A stretch of 64,000 nt of DNA from Niastella soli (GTDB taxonomy: Bacteria > Bacteroidota > Bacteroidia > Chitinophagales > Chitinophagaceae), in the NCBI RefSeq assembly GCF_017742245.1, contig NZ_JAGHKO010000017.1, positions 372,001 through 436,000 of the forward strand, written 5' to 3'. The notes under the pieces were generated by a model. That model was given only the letters and a program-made list of their open reading frames with translations, made no database searches and was not told where the DNA came from. The translations under genes were made by a program, and so were the position numbers. The number at the start of each line of letters is the position of its first letter. Within the stretch, counting starts at the first letter, position 1. Below, in pieces: positions 10,084-18,943 of the stretch.

Positions 10084-13000
10084 ATGAGAAGATGCACTCT
10101 TATGCTACTCCTGGCACTGTTATGTCTTGGAGCCAATGTTTTTTCTCAGGAAACAACATCTGAGATCCAAGGTAAAGTGACAGACGAAAGTGGCGCCCCC
10201 TTATCAGGTGCAACAGTAATTGCCCTTCACACTCCTTCAGGAACAAAGTATGCTACTTCAAGCCGTAAAGATGGCCGCTTTAATTTACCCAACCTGCGTG
10301 TAGGTGGCCCTTACACTGTTACAGTAACCTATGTAGGTTATAAAAAAACAGAACAGGAAAATATCAACCTGTTGCTGGGTCAGGAGTTTAAAGCAGATTT
10401 TGGACTGGTGAGTGATGGAAAAGAACTTAAAGAAATTGTAGTGGCTGCATCCCGTCAAAACAAGACGTTCAATACCAGCCATATTGGTAGCCAGGAGATC
10501 ATCAACCGCACACAAATTGAAAGGCTGCCTACCATCAACCGGTCGTTACAGGACTTTACCAGGCTGGAACCAACTGCCAATGGTTTAAACATTGGCGGCC
10601 GTACCAATCAGTACAACAACATGACCGTTGATGGCGCTAACTTCAACAACTCATTTGGTCTTTCATCTGTATTAGGTGGGCAAACAAACTCACAGCCTAT
10701 CAGTATCGATGCCATTGAGCAAATACAGGTAAACCTTTCTCCTTATGATGTTACACAGGGTGGATTTGCCGGTACGGGTATCAATTCCGTTACCCGCAGT
10801 GGAACCAACCAGTTTAAAGGCTCTGTATATACATTCATGAAAGGTGCTGGCACACAAGGCTATGACGTAGGAAACGTGGCCGTTGCCAAAACTAACATCA
10901 ACTATAACTTACGTGGGTTCTCCGTCGGTGGCCCTATCATTGAAAACAAACTTTTCTTCTTTGTAAGCGGCGAGCAGGTTCGCCAGGAATTACCCGCTAC
11001 CAGCTTCACAGCCTCTGATGCGTCGCACCCAGCGGTAAGCGGCAGCGTGAGCCGGGCCAATAAAGATTCACTGGAAGCATTAATTGATCTGTTGAAAAAC
11101 AATCCAAAACTGGGTGGTTATGACCCCGGCAAATACCAGGGCTATAACTTCAAAACCAGAAGTGATAAGCTTACACTGAAACTCGACTGGAACATCAACA
11201 AAAACAATACCCTTACTTTTAAATACAATTACCTGAAGTCGTATGCTGACCAGTTCCCCAGCAGCAGCCGTCCTAACAATGGTAGTTCACTTAATACCAG
11301 CGGTTCAGGTTCAGCCAACAACAACGCCCTGCCTTTTTTTGCAGCAGGTTATGGCATCAACAACAATTTCAACATCTTTATTGCTGAGCTGAATACCCGG
11401 TTCGGAAATACAGCCTCCAATAAATTACAGATCGGTTATACCGCGTTGAGAGACTTCCGTACGCCACACTCTCCCAATGATACCATGCCATTTGTAGATA
11501 TCCTTGATGGCGCAGCCAACGGAAACATCTTCACTTCATTCGGTTATGAAATGTATACGTATAACAATACGCTGAATACCGATGTATTTCAGATATCAGA
11601 CATTTTCAAAATGTATAAAGGTGCGCATGAACTGACCTTCGGAACACAGGATTATTACAGAAAATACCAGAACGCTTTTGCGCCTGCCTATCGTGGTGTA
11701 TACCAGTTTGCAAGTTTGAACGATTTCAGATTAAGCTTACTGTATGGTGCAGCCAATGCTACCAACTATGTGTTGCAATATTCAGCCCTGCCCGATGGTA
11801 GTTTCCCCTGGGCTAATGCCGGTTCAACCGAACTGGGTTTCTTTGCACAGGACAAATGGCGCTTGTTAAATAACCTTACTGTTACCTATGGCTTACGTGC
11901 AGATATGACTATTTACAAACAATCATTTACCGACAATCCTTACTTTGACAAATTAGCGTTCAAAGACGGTAAAACATATAACATTGGAAAAGCACCCGGT
12001 AATGCATTGATCATATCTCCCCGTATTGGTTTTAACTGGGATGTATTTAACAACAAAACGCTGCAGGTCCGTGGCGGTGCCGGTGTGTTCTCTGGTCCTC
12101 CACCTTTTGTATGGATCAGCAACCAGGCCAGCAATAATGGTATCCAGTTTGGCGCTTTACAAACATCCAAAGTTCCTTTTGGTTATAAACCAGCCACCGG
12201 CGGATCAAATACCAGCTACAGCACAGCAATGGTTGCAGATGACTTTAAATATCCTACAGTATTTAAATCAAATTTGGCCATTGACAAGAAATTACCTGGC
12301 GACTGGACCATCACACTGGAGGCTTCTTATTTCAAAGATATCAATGCCGTTTACTATTCTAATTTGAACCTGAAACAAGACAGCGCCTTTCAATTAAGCG
12401 GTGTAGATAACAGGAACCGGTACATTGTAGCAAGCACCAATTCCTACGATGTTTATAGAAGTAATAAATACTACTATAATAAACCAAGCAGCAGTAGTTT
12501 TGCCAACAATACCTTAGATGATCCTTCGATTGGTACAGCTATTTTAATGAGCAACTCCCACAAAGGCTATGGTTATAACCTGACTGCCAGAGTAGAAAAA
12601 ACTTTCAAAAACCTGTTTGCCAGTGTTGCCTACACCTATAGCGCTTCTAAAAACGTGGCAGAAGGTGGTAGCACCGCTTCTTCATTGTGGAGCGCAAGAG
12701 CTGTTGGTAATGCTGACCCTAACAGCGCTAACCTGGCTTATGCTTCCTTCTATCAACCACATCGTGTACTTGCATTTGCCAGCTACCGATTCGATTACGG
12801 TCACCATTTTGCCACTTCAATCGGTGCTGTATTTGAAGCATCAACAAGTGGCGCCAGCTCTTACATCTACAATGGTGATGTAAATGGCGATGGTAATACC
12901 AATGACCTGATCTACATTCCGCGCAATGCCAGCGAAATTAACCTGGTACCTGTAGCCAATAGCACAGATACAAGGACCGCAGCACAGATCTGGACACAAT

Positions 13001-13428
13001 TAGACAACTATATCAAACAGGACAATTACCTGAATTCACACCGCGGTGAGTATGCTAAGGCCAATGCCTGGGTTTACCCCTGGTTCAAGAAATTAGATCT
13101 GAACATTACCCAGGATATCTATTTCTATTCAAAAGGTAAAAAAGAAACCAACAAACATACCCTGCGTCTGACACTGGACCTGATCAATGCCGGCAACTTC
13201 CTGAACAAGTATTGGGGTCTGGTCAAAACGCCTAATTTAAGCAGCAACTCATCGGGCTTCCAGCTGTTGAAATATGAAGGTCTGGCTGCAGATAACAAAA
13301 CGCCTACCTATTCATTCCCATACCAGGATGCTACGAACGCAGTTCCATATACCAATAGCTTCACCAACAGTACTGGTATTGGTAGCCGTTGGCAAATGCA
13401 ATTTGGTATCCGGTATATGTTTAACTAA
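10084..13428 (+). CDS. TonB-dependent receptor, Oar-like (second tandem copy)
   Basis: A 1114-residue paralogue of the preceding receptor with the same layout: signal peptide (MRRCTLMLLLALLCLGANVFSQ), CarboxypepD_reg-like domain (GAPLSGATVIALHTP), plug (NNMTVDGANFNNSFG), barrel and terminal strand FGIRYMFN. The motif DVNGDGNTNDLIYIPRN matches the corresponding DINGDG motif in the first copy. The plug begins SVTRSGTNQFKGSVY, typical of the Oar family. The substrate is unknown. A small lipoprotein gene starts 20 bp after the stop and is probably cotranscribed, so the pair may form an uptake or surface complex. A near-match to the -7 box (TTTCTTTG, 10049) lies upstream. Confidence 0.9.
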   Translation: MRRCTLMLLLALLCLGANVFSQETTSEIQGKVTDESGAPLSGATVIALHTPSGTKYATSSRKDGRFNLPNLRVGGPYTVTVTYVGYKKTEQENINLLLGQEFKADFGLVSDGKELKEIVVAASRQNKTFNTSHIGSQEIINRTQIERLPTINRSLQDFTRLEPTANGLNIGGRTNQYNNMTVDGANFNNSFGLSSVLGGQTNSQPISIDAIEQIQVNLSPYDVTQGGFAGTGINSVTRSGTNQFKGSVYTFMKGAGTQGYDVGNVAVAKTNINYNLRGFSVGGPIIENKLFFFVSGEQVRQELPATSFTASDASHPAVSGSVSRANKDSLEALIDLLKNNPKLGGYDPGKYQGYNFKTRSDKLTLKLDWNINKNNTLTFKYNYLKSYADQFPSSSRPNNGSSLNTSGSGSANNNALPFFAAGYGINNNFNIFIAELNTRFGNTASNKLQIGYTALRDFRTPHSPNDTMPFVDILDGAANGNIFTSFGYEMYTYNNTLNTDVFQISDIFKMYKGAHELTFGTQDYYRKYQNAFAPAYRGVYQFASLNDFRLSLLYGAANATNYVLQYSALPDGSFPWANAGSTELGFFAQDKWRLLNNLTVTYGLRADMTIYKQSFTDNPYFDKLAFKDGKTYNIGKAPGNALIISPRIGFNWDVFNNKTLQVRGGAGVFSGPPPFVWISNQASNNGIQFGALQTSKVPFGYKPATGGSNTSYSTAMVADDFKYPTVFKSNLAIDKKLPGDWTITLEASYFKDINAVYYSNLNLKQDSAFQLSGVDNRNRYIVASTNSYDVYRSNKYYYNKPSSSSFANNTLDDPSIGTAILMSNSHKGYGYNLTARVEKTFKNLFASVAYTYSASKNVAEGGSTASSLWSARAVGNADPNSANLAYASFYQPHRVLAFASYRFDYGHHFATSIGAVFEASTSGASSYIYNGDVNGDGNTNDLIYIPRNASEINLVPVANSTDTRTAAQIWTQLDNYIKQDNYLNSHRGEYAKANAWVYPWFKKLDLNITQDIYFYSKGKKETNKHTLRLTLDLINAGNFLNKYWGLVKTPNLSSNSSGFQLLKYEGLAADNKTPTYSFPYQDATNAVPYTNSFTNSTGIGSRWQMQFGIRYMFN

Positions 13429-13448
13429 TAATTTAATTACAATCAATT

Positions 13449-13937
13449 ATGAGAACTATAGCATTATCGATATTAGCAGTGGTGATGAGTTTTATGGTAG
13501 CCTGTGACGATCATGATGTGCTTCCTCCTTATACACCCCCTCCTACTGTTTTTAACCTGAGCAGCATTTCACATGTAAGGGACACCATTCTGAGTAAAGG
13601 TGATACGCTTAAATTCAAAGTTGTTGGGTATGTAAAAGACACAGTCCCCAAATATTCAATTGCAATAACACTGAAAGCAGTGGATTCAGTTACCAATGTG
13701 CAGTTGAGTGGTAATCTTATGAAGACCTTCAAAGTCAAATACGACACAGTTGATTTTTATAAGACGAATATGATCCGCTTTACAAATGCAGATACAAATG
13801 CTATTTATATGACCATTCCGGCAATACCTGCAGGAACAAAGATCCGGTCTACGGCTACCTTTGCTTATGGTCTTAATTTAAGCAGCCAAATGGGGACCAC
13901 ATCGCTGACCGTTAAAAATAATGGTTTTACCAGATAG
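13449..13937 (+). CDS. Small lipoprotein of unknown function, partner of TonB receptor
   Basis: A 162-residue protein with a lipoprotein signal (MRTIALSILAVVMSFMVAC, lipid-accepting Cys at residue 19) followed by a proline-rich linker (PPYTPPPT) and a beta-rich domain that could be immunoglobulin-like or DUF4397-like. No firm family is recognised. It lies 20 bp after the receptor and before a terminator, so it is very likely in the same transcript. It is probably anchored in the outer membrane. Confidence 0.75.
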   Translation: MRTIALSILAVVMSFMVACDDHDVLPPYTPPPTVFNLSSISHVRDTILSKGDTLKFKVVGYVKDTVPKYSIAITLKAVDSVTNVQLSGNLMKTFKVKYDTVDFYKTNMIRFTNADTNAIYMTIPAIPAGTKIRSTATFAYGLNLSSQMGTTSLTVKNNGFTR

Positions 13938-13955
13938 TGGTTTTAGCACAGTATA

Positions 13956-13992
13956 AATAAAAACGTCCCGATTGTATCGGGACGTTTTTATT
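13956..13992. terminator. Bidirectional terminator between convergent genes
   Basis: AAAACGTCCCGAT (13960-13972) pairs with ATCGGGACGTTTT (13976-13988) around a three-base loop. T-rich flanks occur on both strands, so it can serve the lipoprotein gene on the left and the esterase gene on the right. Confidence 0.9.
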
Positions 13993-14017
13993 TATAAAAT
14001 GAATTGTAAAAATTGAT

Positions 14018-14839
14018 CTAGGCACTTTTTCTCCGCCATCCCCATTTCAAAAACACAGGCACGGCTTTGGCCCAGGAGCGGATATCGTGTTTGCCATCAG
14101 GCAATTGCAGATAACGCATGTTTCTCCCTTCCAGCCAGCCTTTGGCCATCAGTTCACGCATTACATCGATGGTATCGTCTATGGAGTCGATCACGTTATT
14201 ACCATTACGGTCTTCAGTTTCATCCAGTTCTCCGCATTGAAAAAAGAATTTCATCCCCGGTTGGTATTTCCCCTGTTTGATCTGGCGGTGCATTAACCGG
14301 TGGTTGGCCTCACTAAAATCCTTGTCCTTCCTGTCTTTCGACCGCCACCATAAAGAACCAGAGAATACGCCCACTTTGGAAAATATTTCAGGATGGTTCC
14401 ATACAAGGTCCAGCGCACTTAAGCCACCCAACGAAAAACCGGCAAATGCAGTTTCATTAAAAGTGAGGTGAGCATAACGCGTATGAATATAGGGCAATAA
14501 TTCTTCTATTATAAATTGGCGATACAGACCGGCTTTGGCACCCCGGCCTTTAAAATCGGGACTGCTGATCATTCCATATTCCAGCATTCTTTCATCACCC
14601 GCATGGATACCAACACACAACAATGGCGTAATGGCTTCTGTTTGAAGAAGGTATGCTACCATTTTATCAAAGCCCATGGCTTCAATATCCTGACCGTCAT
14701 TGAAAAGTAATAAACCTATCGGTTGATTGGCGGAATGGTTGGAGGGGCCGTAAAAATTGATCGTGATGGTACGTTGGAGCGCTTCAGATGGCAATTCAAT
14801 CGTTTCTACCATGATACCCGTACTAACTTCTGTTTGCAT
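14018..14839 (-). CDS. Esterase family alpha/beta hydrolase (esterase D / enterochelin-esterase-like)
   Basis: A 273-residue protein of the putative-esterase family (Esterase D type). The nucleophile elbow GFSLGG gives the catalytic Ser, the acidic residue probably lies near GELDETEDRNGNNVID, and the His is in PDGKHDIRSW. The segment DRNGNNVIDSIDD resembles a calcium loop. No signal peptide is evident, so it is likely cytoplasmic. The substrate is not predictable; relatives hydrolyse S-formylglutathione, siderophore esters or feruloyl sugars. It is divergent from the ATP-grasp gene 114 bp away. Confidence 0.8.
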   Translation of the reverse strand: MQTEVSTGIMVETIELPSEALQRTITINFYGPSNHSANQPIGLLLFNDGQDIEAMGFDKMVAYLLQTEAITPLLCVGIHAGDERMLEYGMISSPDFKGRGAKAGLYRQFIIEELLPYIHTRYAHLTFNETAFAGFSLGGLSALDLVWNHPEIFSKVGVFSGSLWWRSKDRKDKDFSEANHRLMHRQIKQGKYQPGMKFFFQCGELDETEDRNGNNVIDSIDDTIDVMRELMAKGWLEGRNMRYLQLPDGKHDIRSWAKAVPVFLKWGWRRKSA

Positions 14840-14846
14840 AGCCGGC

Positions 14847-14854
14847 CAAAATTA
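14847..14854 (-). promoter_or_regulatory. Putative -7 box of the esterase gene
   Basis: On the minus strand this reads TAATTTTG, an exact TAnnTTTG match. It lies eight bases before the ATG at 14839, so the transcript would have almost no leader. No clear -33 element was found. Confidence 0.35.
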
Positions 14855-14896
14855 GGTAAATCTGCTTTAGCAGTAACGTTAAATGTAAAGGAATTG

Positions 14897-14904
14897 TAAA
14901 TTTG
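14897..14904 (+). promoter_or_regulatory. Putative -7 box of the ATP-grasp gene
   Basis: TAAATTTG matches the Bacteroidota -7 consensus exactly and lies 49 bp before the ATG at 14954. No good -33 element was seen. Confidence 0.35.
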
Positions 14905-14953
14905 GTAACAAGGTTTTGTGCAATAGCATCTGTATCATTTAAATGCGCTTGAT

Positions 14954-15958
14954 ATGAAAAAAATAGGAATTCTTTTTGGCCAGGAAAGGACCTTTCCCAT
15001 GGCATTTATAGAATGTGTAAACGGCCGGAATACACCTGATATTATTGCCGAACCTGTTCACATAGACAAAGTAATACAAGGCGCTGCTGCTGAATATGAT
15101 GTGATCGTCGACCGCATTTCACATGATGTGCCCTTCTATCGCTCCTACCTCAAAAACGCAGCCATTTGCGGCACCGCCGTCATAAACAATCCTTTCTGGG
15201 GAAGTGCCGATGAAAAATTCTTTAATAACTGCCTGGCTACCAGAATAGGAGTTCCTGTCCCAAAGACAGTTATCCTGCCTTCCTTCGAATTACCGCCCGA
15301 TACCAGCCCAGAATCGTTTGCCAACCTGGTTTACCCATTGAACTGGGAAAAGATCTTTGAATACGTTGGCTTTCCCGCTTATATGAAACCTTTTTCCGGC
15401 GGCGGCTGGAAGCATGTATACAAACTGCACAACAAAGAAGAGTTCTTCCATAACCACCGCGAAACCGGCCAGTTGGTCATGTTATTGCAGGAAGAAATTG
15501 TGTTTGAGGAATATTATCGGTGTTATTGCATCGGTGGTAAATATGTGCACATAATGCCATACGAGCCGCGTAATCCCCATCATCTTCGGTACAACAGTAC
15601 ATTCAAGCCAACGCCCGATCGGTTGCACCAGATGGAAGAACTGGTGATACGCATCAATCAATACCTGGGCTATGATTTCAATACGGTAGAGCTGGCCATA
15701 CGCGATGGCGTTCCCTATGCCATTGATTTTTGCAACCCGGTGCCCGATGCTGACCGGCCAAGTGTAGGCGATGATAATTTTGAATGGGTAGTTGATACAG
15801 CAGCTACCTATGCCATTGAAAGAGCGCTTTCTCATGAGCCCGGAAAAGATAACCTTACCTGGGGTGAATATACCAGACGGAGCATTAACCGGGAATACAT
15901 TGGCGAAATGATGAATGAAAAATTAGAAACAGAGAGCTTAGCAATGTTGACCAGTTAA
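14954..15958 (+). CDS. ATP-grasp ligase-like protein (RimK-type fold), function unknown
   Basis: A 334-residue protein with ATP-grasp features: a Lys and glycine-rich loop in YMKPFSGGGWKHVYK near residue 150, an adenine-region segment around QEEIVFEEYYRCYCIGG, and metal-binding residues near the end (NTVELAIRDGVPYAIDFCNP). ATP-grasp enzymes join a carboxylate to an amine through an acyl-phosphate. The next gene, 112 bp downstream, is another carboxylate-amine ligase (YbdK family). A second ATP-grasp-like protein and an amidotransferase lie at 22824-25074. The set suggests synthesis of a small peptide-like or amidated compound; the substrate is unknown. Confidence 0.8.
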   Translation: MKKIGILFGQERTFPMAFIECVNGRNTPDIIAEPVHIDKVIQGAAAEYDVIVDRISHDVPFYRSYLKNAAICGTAVINNPFWGSADEKFFNNCLATRIGVPVPKTVILPSFELPPDTSPESFANLVYPLNWEKIFEYVGFPAYMKPFSGGGWKHVYKLHNKEEFFHNHRETGQLVMLLQEEIVFEEYYRCYCIGGKYVHIMPYEPRNPHHLRYNSTFKPTPDRLHQMEELVIRINQYLGYDFNTVELAIRDGVPYAIDFCNPVPDADRPSVGDDNFEWVVDTAATYAIERALSHEPGKDNLTWGEYTRRSINREYIGEMMNEKLETESLAMLTS

Positions 15959-16002
15959 TAAGTTGATGGGGTGAGAAGGGCTGAAGGATATGAATAAATA
16001 AA

Positions 16003-16031
16003 TTGAAACCAATTTTAACAAGGTACCTTTG
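16003..16031 (+). promoter_or_regulatory. Putative promoter of the YbdK-type ligase gene
   Basis: TTG (16003-16005), an 18-bp spacer and TACCTTTG (16024-16031), an exact -7 match. It is among the best-formed Bacteroidota promoter candidates in the window, so the ligase may be transcribed apart from the ATP-grasp gene. Confidence 0.55.
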
Positions 16032-16070
16032 CGAATTCAAAATTAAGAACTTAGAACTAAGAACGAATCA

Positions 16071-17183
16071 ATGGCAAATATCAACTTATCGCATTTTACG
16101 CTTGGCATTGAAGAAGAATATATGGTGCTTGACCCGGTTAGCCGAGAGTTGAAAAGTCACCAGCAACGGATCGTGACCGAAGGACAGAAAGTGATCAGGG
16201 ATAAAGTAAAAGCCGAAATGCACCAGGCTGTAGTAGAAGTAGGCACAGATGTTTGCCGCAATGTTGATGAAGCTTTTAAAGATGTAAGTAACCTGCGCCG
16301 TACTATTTCCCATATTGCCGGCGATCTGGGCTTTTCGATAGGGGCATCAGGCACCCATCCCTTCAGTCATTGGGAAAGCCAGTTGATCACCGATCATGCC
16401 CGCTATAAAGAAATACTGGACATACTTCAGGATGCCGCCCGAAGCAACCTTATTTTTGGGTTACATGTGCACGTAGGCATGGAAAGCCGGGAAATGGCCA
16501 ACCACATTGCCAACTCAACTCGCTATTTTCTACCCCATATTTACGCACTCAGCACCAATTCGCCATTTTGGGAAGGAAGGAACACCGGGTACAAATCATA
16601 CCGTACAAAGGTATTTGACAAGTTCCCCCGCACCGGCATACCCGAAACATTCGATACCATTGAGGACTATGACAACTTTGTAAAGCTGCTGGTGAAAACC
16701 AACTGCATTGACAATGCTAAAAAGATCTGGTGGGACCTCAGGGTGCATCCTTTTTTCAATACGGTTGAATTCAGAATTTGCGATGTACCATTAACTGTAC
16801 AGGAAACAATAGCCATCGCCGCATTATTCCAGGGCATTTGCGCCAAAATATACAAGCTGCGTTTACAAAACCTGAACTTCATTCAATACTCACGCGCCCT
16901 CATCAACGAAAACAAATGGCGGGCCAGCCGCTATGGCATCGACGGTTTACTGATCGACTTTGGAAAGGAAGAAGAGGTCAATACCCGGGTGCTGATATAC
17001 GAGCTGCTCGATTTTGTAGATGATGTGGTAGATGAACTGGGCAGCCGCCATGCCATTAATTATATTACCAAACTGATGGAAGAAGGCACCGGCGCCGACC
17101 GCCAGCTTAAGGTTTTTCAACAAACTAACAGTCTGGTGAACGTGGTGGATTACATCCACAGCCAGTTCCTGGCAGGAATATAA
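16071..17183 (+). CDS. Carboxylate-amine ligase, YbdK / glutamate-cysteine ligase type 2 family
   Basis: A 370-residue member of the GCS2 family (COG2170). Hallmarks are the N-terminal GIEEEYMVLDP with the metal-binding glutamates, HVHVGM, and ASGTHPFSHW around residue 95. Length is normal. Family members have weak glutamate-cysteine ligase activity in vitro, and their true substrates are mostly unknown. Because an ATP-grasp ligase lies just upstream and an amidotransferase lies nearby, a role in a peptide-ligase pathway is more likely than glutathione synthesis. No glutathione synthetase gene is recognisable here. Confidence 0.9.
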   Translation: MANINLSHFTLGIEEEYMVLDPVSRELKSHQQRIVTEGQKVIRDKVKAEMHQAVVEVGTDVCRNVDEAFKDVSNLRRTISHIAGDLGFSIGASGTHPFSHWESQLITDHARYKEILDILQDAARSNLIFGLHVHVGMESREMANHIANSTRYFLPHIYALSTNSPFWEGRNTGYKSYRTKVFDKFPRTGIPETFDTIEDYDNFVKLLVKTNCIDNAKKIWWDLRVHPFFNTVEFRICDVPLTVQETIAIAALFQGICAKIYKLRLQNLNFIQYSRALINENKWRASRYGIDGLLIDFGKEEEVNTRVLIYELLDFVDDVVDELGSRHAINYITKLMEEGTGADRQLKVFQQTNSLVNVVDYIHSQFLAGI

Positions 17184-17190
17184 ACAGGTC

Positions 17191-17278
17191 ACAAGTTTCA
17201 GGTTACAAGGCCCGACATGCTGTATGCTTTTATTCTTTCGCATTCTTCAGGTATTTGGCCCTGTAACATGAAACCTGT
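17191..17278. repeat. Imperfect inverted repeat after the YbdK-type ligase gene
   Basis: ACAAGTTTCAGGTTACAAGG (17191-17210) is matched by an inverted arm at 17259-17278 with three differences. A T-rich run follows. The same module (acaagtttcaggttac) recurs near 55360 and in part near 36500, so it belongs to a dispersed intergenic family. It may also act as a weak terminator. Confidence 0.55.
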
Positions 17279-17420
17279 ACCAGATTTTTTTGTAATCGGT
17301 AAACAACTCATTGCATCCATTTTTTTCATAACATGTAGTATCGCTACAATATTTATACACAATTAGGCGTTAAAAGCGCCAATTCCGTCCCCACATTCAT
17401 AGGAAATTCCCGAAAAAAAA

Positions 17421-17428
17421 TATCTTTG
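17421..17428 (+). promoter_or_regulatory. Putative -7 box of the lipoprotein gene
   Basis: TATCTTTG is an exact TAnnTTTG match 18 bp before the ATG at 17447. This also argues against a TTG start at 17426, which would lie inside the promoter. Confidence 0.4.
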
Positions 17429-17446
17429 GTCAAAATCTGTTCCGGT

Positions 17447-17977
17447 ATGAAAAGATTCCTGGTTAGCGTGCCTGTCATGCTATTGGCTGTATTTATTGCG
17501 TCATGTGGTAAAGAAAAGAGTGTTGAGGAAGACGTATCCCAATACTATTTGAAATGCAAAATAGGCAGTGTAGACAAAACATTTAATTTCGCTCCTGGGG
17601 CTATGAAAGTAGCGGATCCTTCAGGCGCAGCCAGCTATTCTTTTTATGGAAAAGCTAATAATGATCCAGCTGATAATGAAAATCTGGGCTTCTCCATTAT
17701 ATCAACAATCCCATTAACACCGGGCACTTACAAAGAGACTGATCCCACTACCGATTATATTTTGGGATGTCTTTATAACCCAAACACCATAGAGCCGGAT
17801 AAAATGCTCGCCAGCCGGTACGATGATGCCAATCCATTCCAGGTTACTTTTACCGAGATCACCACAACAACAATAAGTGGTACTTTTTCGGGCAAACTAT
17901 ATTTGATGAACAGCACTGACCCCAATGCTGATTCTGCAGTTATTTCGAATGGTCAGTTTAAATTGAAGCTGCAATAA
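17447..17977 (+). CDS. Lipoprotein of unknown function
   Basis: A 176-residue protein. The ATG at 17447 gives a clean lipoprotein signal (MKRFLVSVPVMLLAVFIASC, with the Cys followed by GKEK). The mature part is small and beta-rich and contains one internal Cys pair region (YLKCKIG ... ILGCLY). It resembles the many Bacteroidota lipoproteins of 150-200 residues without a named family. It stands between the ligase gene and the eut genes, with its own promoter. Confidence 0.7.
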   Translation: MKRFLVSVPVMLLAVFIASCGKEKSVEEDVSQYYLKCKIGSVDKTFNFAPGAMKVADPSGAASYSFYGKANNDPADNENLGFSIISTIPLTPGTYKETDPTTDYILGCLYNPNTIEPDKMLASRYDDANPFQVTFTEITTTTISGTFSGKLYLMNSTDPNADSAVISNGQFKLKLQ

Positions 17978-18131
17978 ACGAGGTCAACGGTCAGTGGTGA
18001 GTGGGTTCCCGATTTTTCAGATAGCTACATTATCGCGAATTCACTCACCACTCCCCTTTCACAACTCACACTTTCAACCCGCCTTCGCGCAAGCCTTCCC
18101 CCTTCTATCTTCTCTCTTCAACTTTCTACAT
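17978..18131. repeat. Low-complexity intergenic DNA (GTGAGTG and TTCAACTTTC type)
   Basis: The gap between the convergent lipoprotein gene and eutC holds imperfect short-unit repeats, including CAGTGGTGAGTGGG and its inverse CACTCACCACTCCC. The same GTGAGTG unit is found inside trpG at 61036-61063. No gene is seen. Confidence 0.55.
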
Positions 18132-18896
18132 TCAACCTTCAATTACACCACCAGCATTGTCTTTCAATGCTACGCCCGACAATTGCAGCCGCAATGATTC
18201 ATTGATCAGAAAGAAGATCTTTTCCGCAGCAGTTTGATAATTCAATCCTTCTGGCCTGATGTTGGAGATACAGTTGCGCGACTCATCGGTCAACCCCGGT
18301 GCAGGGTGCCAGGTAAGATATACCCCTAAACTATCGGGTGAACTCAAACCCGGTCGCTCCCCAATAAGCACAGCAACCAGTTTTGCTTTTAACAAGTAAC
18401 CGCATTCATCCCCAATGGCCACCCGTCCTCCCTGTACCATACAGACAGGCGCTACAGATAACCGGGCGCTTTCAAAAAGCGGCAATAACAATTTCAATAC
18501 AGGAATAGCATGGTTATTAATAGCAGTGGCAGATAGACCATCGGCCAGCACCAGACAAATATCGTAGCCTGTACTGTTGAAGTCATTCAATTGAGCCGCA
18601 GCATTTGCATGCAGCCGCCGGCCACGGTCGGGGTATTGCAGGTATTCGCCGCGGCTGGCTGCCTGAGTATTCAAAGTAAAAACAGCCTGCTGCAATATTT
18701 GCAGTTCATGCAATAACATCGGCTGGTCCAATACGGCATACACCGCATCCCGTGCATTGGCATGCGCCATCCTGAACGCTAACAGCGATTGCAATGGTTC
18801 AGCCGTTCCGGTCCTGCCCAAGGCTATACGAGCGGCTGTATATTCCTTTAATGAAGCCCATTCATCCTGTTGTACTATCGTTTTTTGAATATCCAT
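18132..18896 (-). CDS. eutC: Ethanolamine ammonia-lyase small subunit
   Basis: 254 residues from the ATG at 18896 (MDIQKTIVQQDEW). It is the light chain of the adenosylcobalamin-dependent enzyme that splits ethanolamine into acetaldehyde and ammonia. Family marks include SLLAFRMAHANARDAV, QYPDRGRRL, DICLVLADGLSA and LIGERPGLSSPDSLG. The frame stays open 107 codons further upstream, but only because the 7-bp repeat array lacks stop codons; that part is not credible protein. eutB precedes it by 324 bp, which is unusually far for subunits of one complex. No reactivating factor (EutA) or shell genes are seen. Confidence 0.93.
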   Translation of the reverse strand: MDIQKTIVQQDEWASLKEYTAARIALGRTGTAEPLQSLLAFRMAHANARDAVYAVLDQPMLLHELQILQQAVFTLNTQAASRGEYLQYPDRGRRLHANAAAQLNDFNSTGYDICLVLADGLSATAINNHAIPVLKLLLPLFESARLSVAPVCMVQGGRVAIGDECGYLLKAKLVAVLIGERPGLSSPDSLGVYLTWHPAPGLTDESRNCISNIRPEGLNYQTAAEKIFFLINESLRLQLSGVALKDNAGGVIEG

Positions 18897-18943
18897 TCGG
18901 TTCAGTTCAAAGTTCAGCGTTCTTTGTTGCGTGCAGAGGTGTA

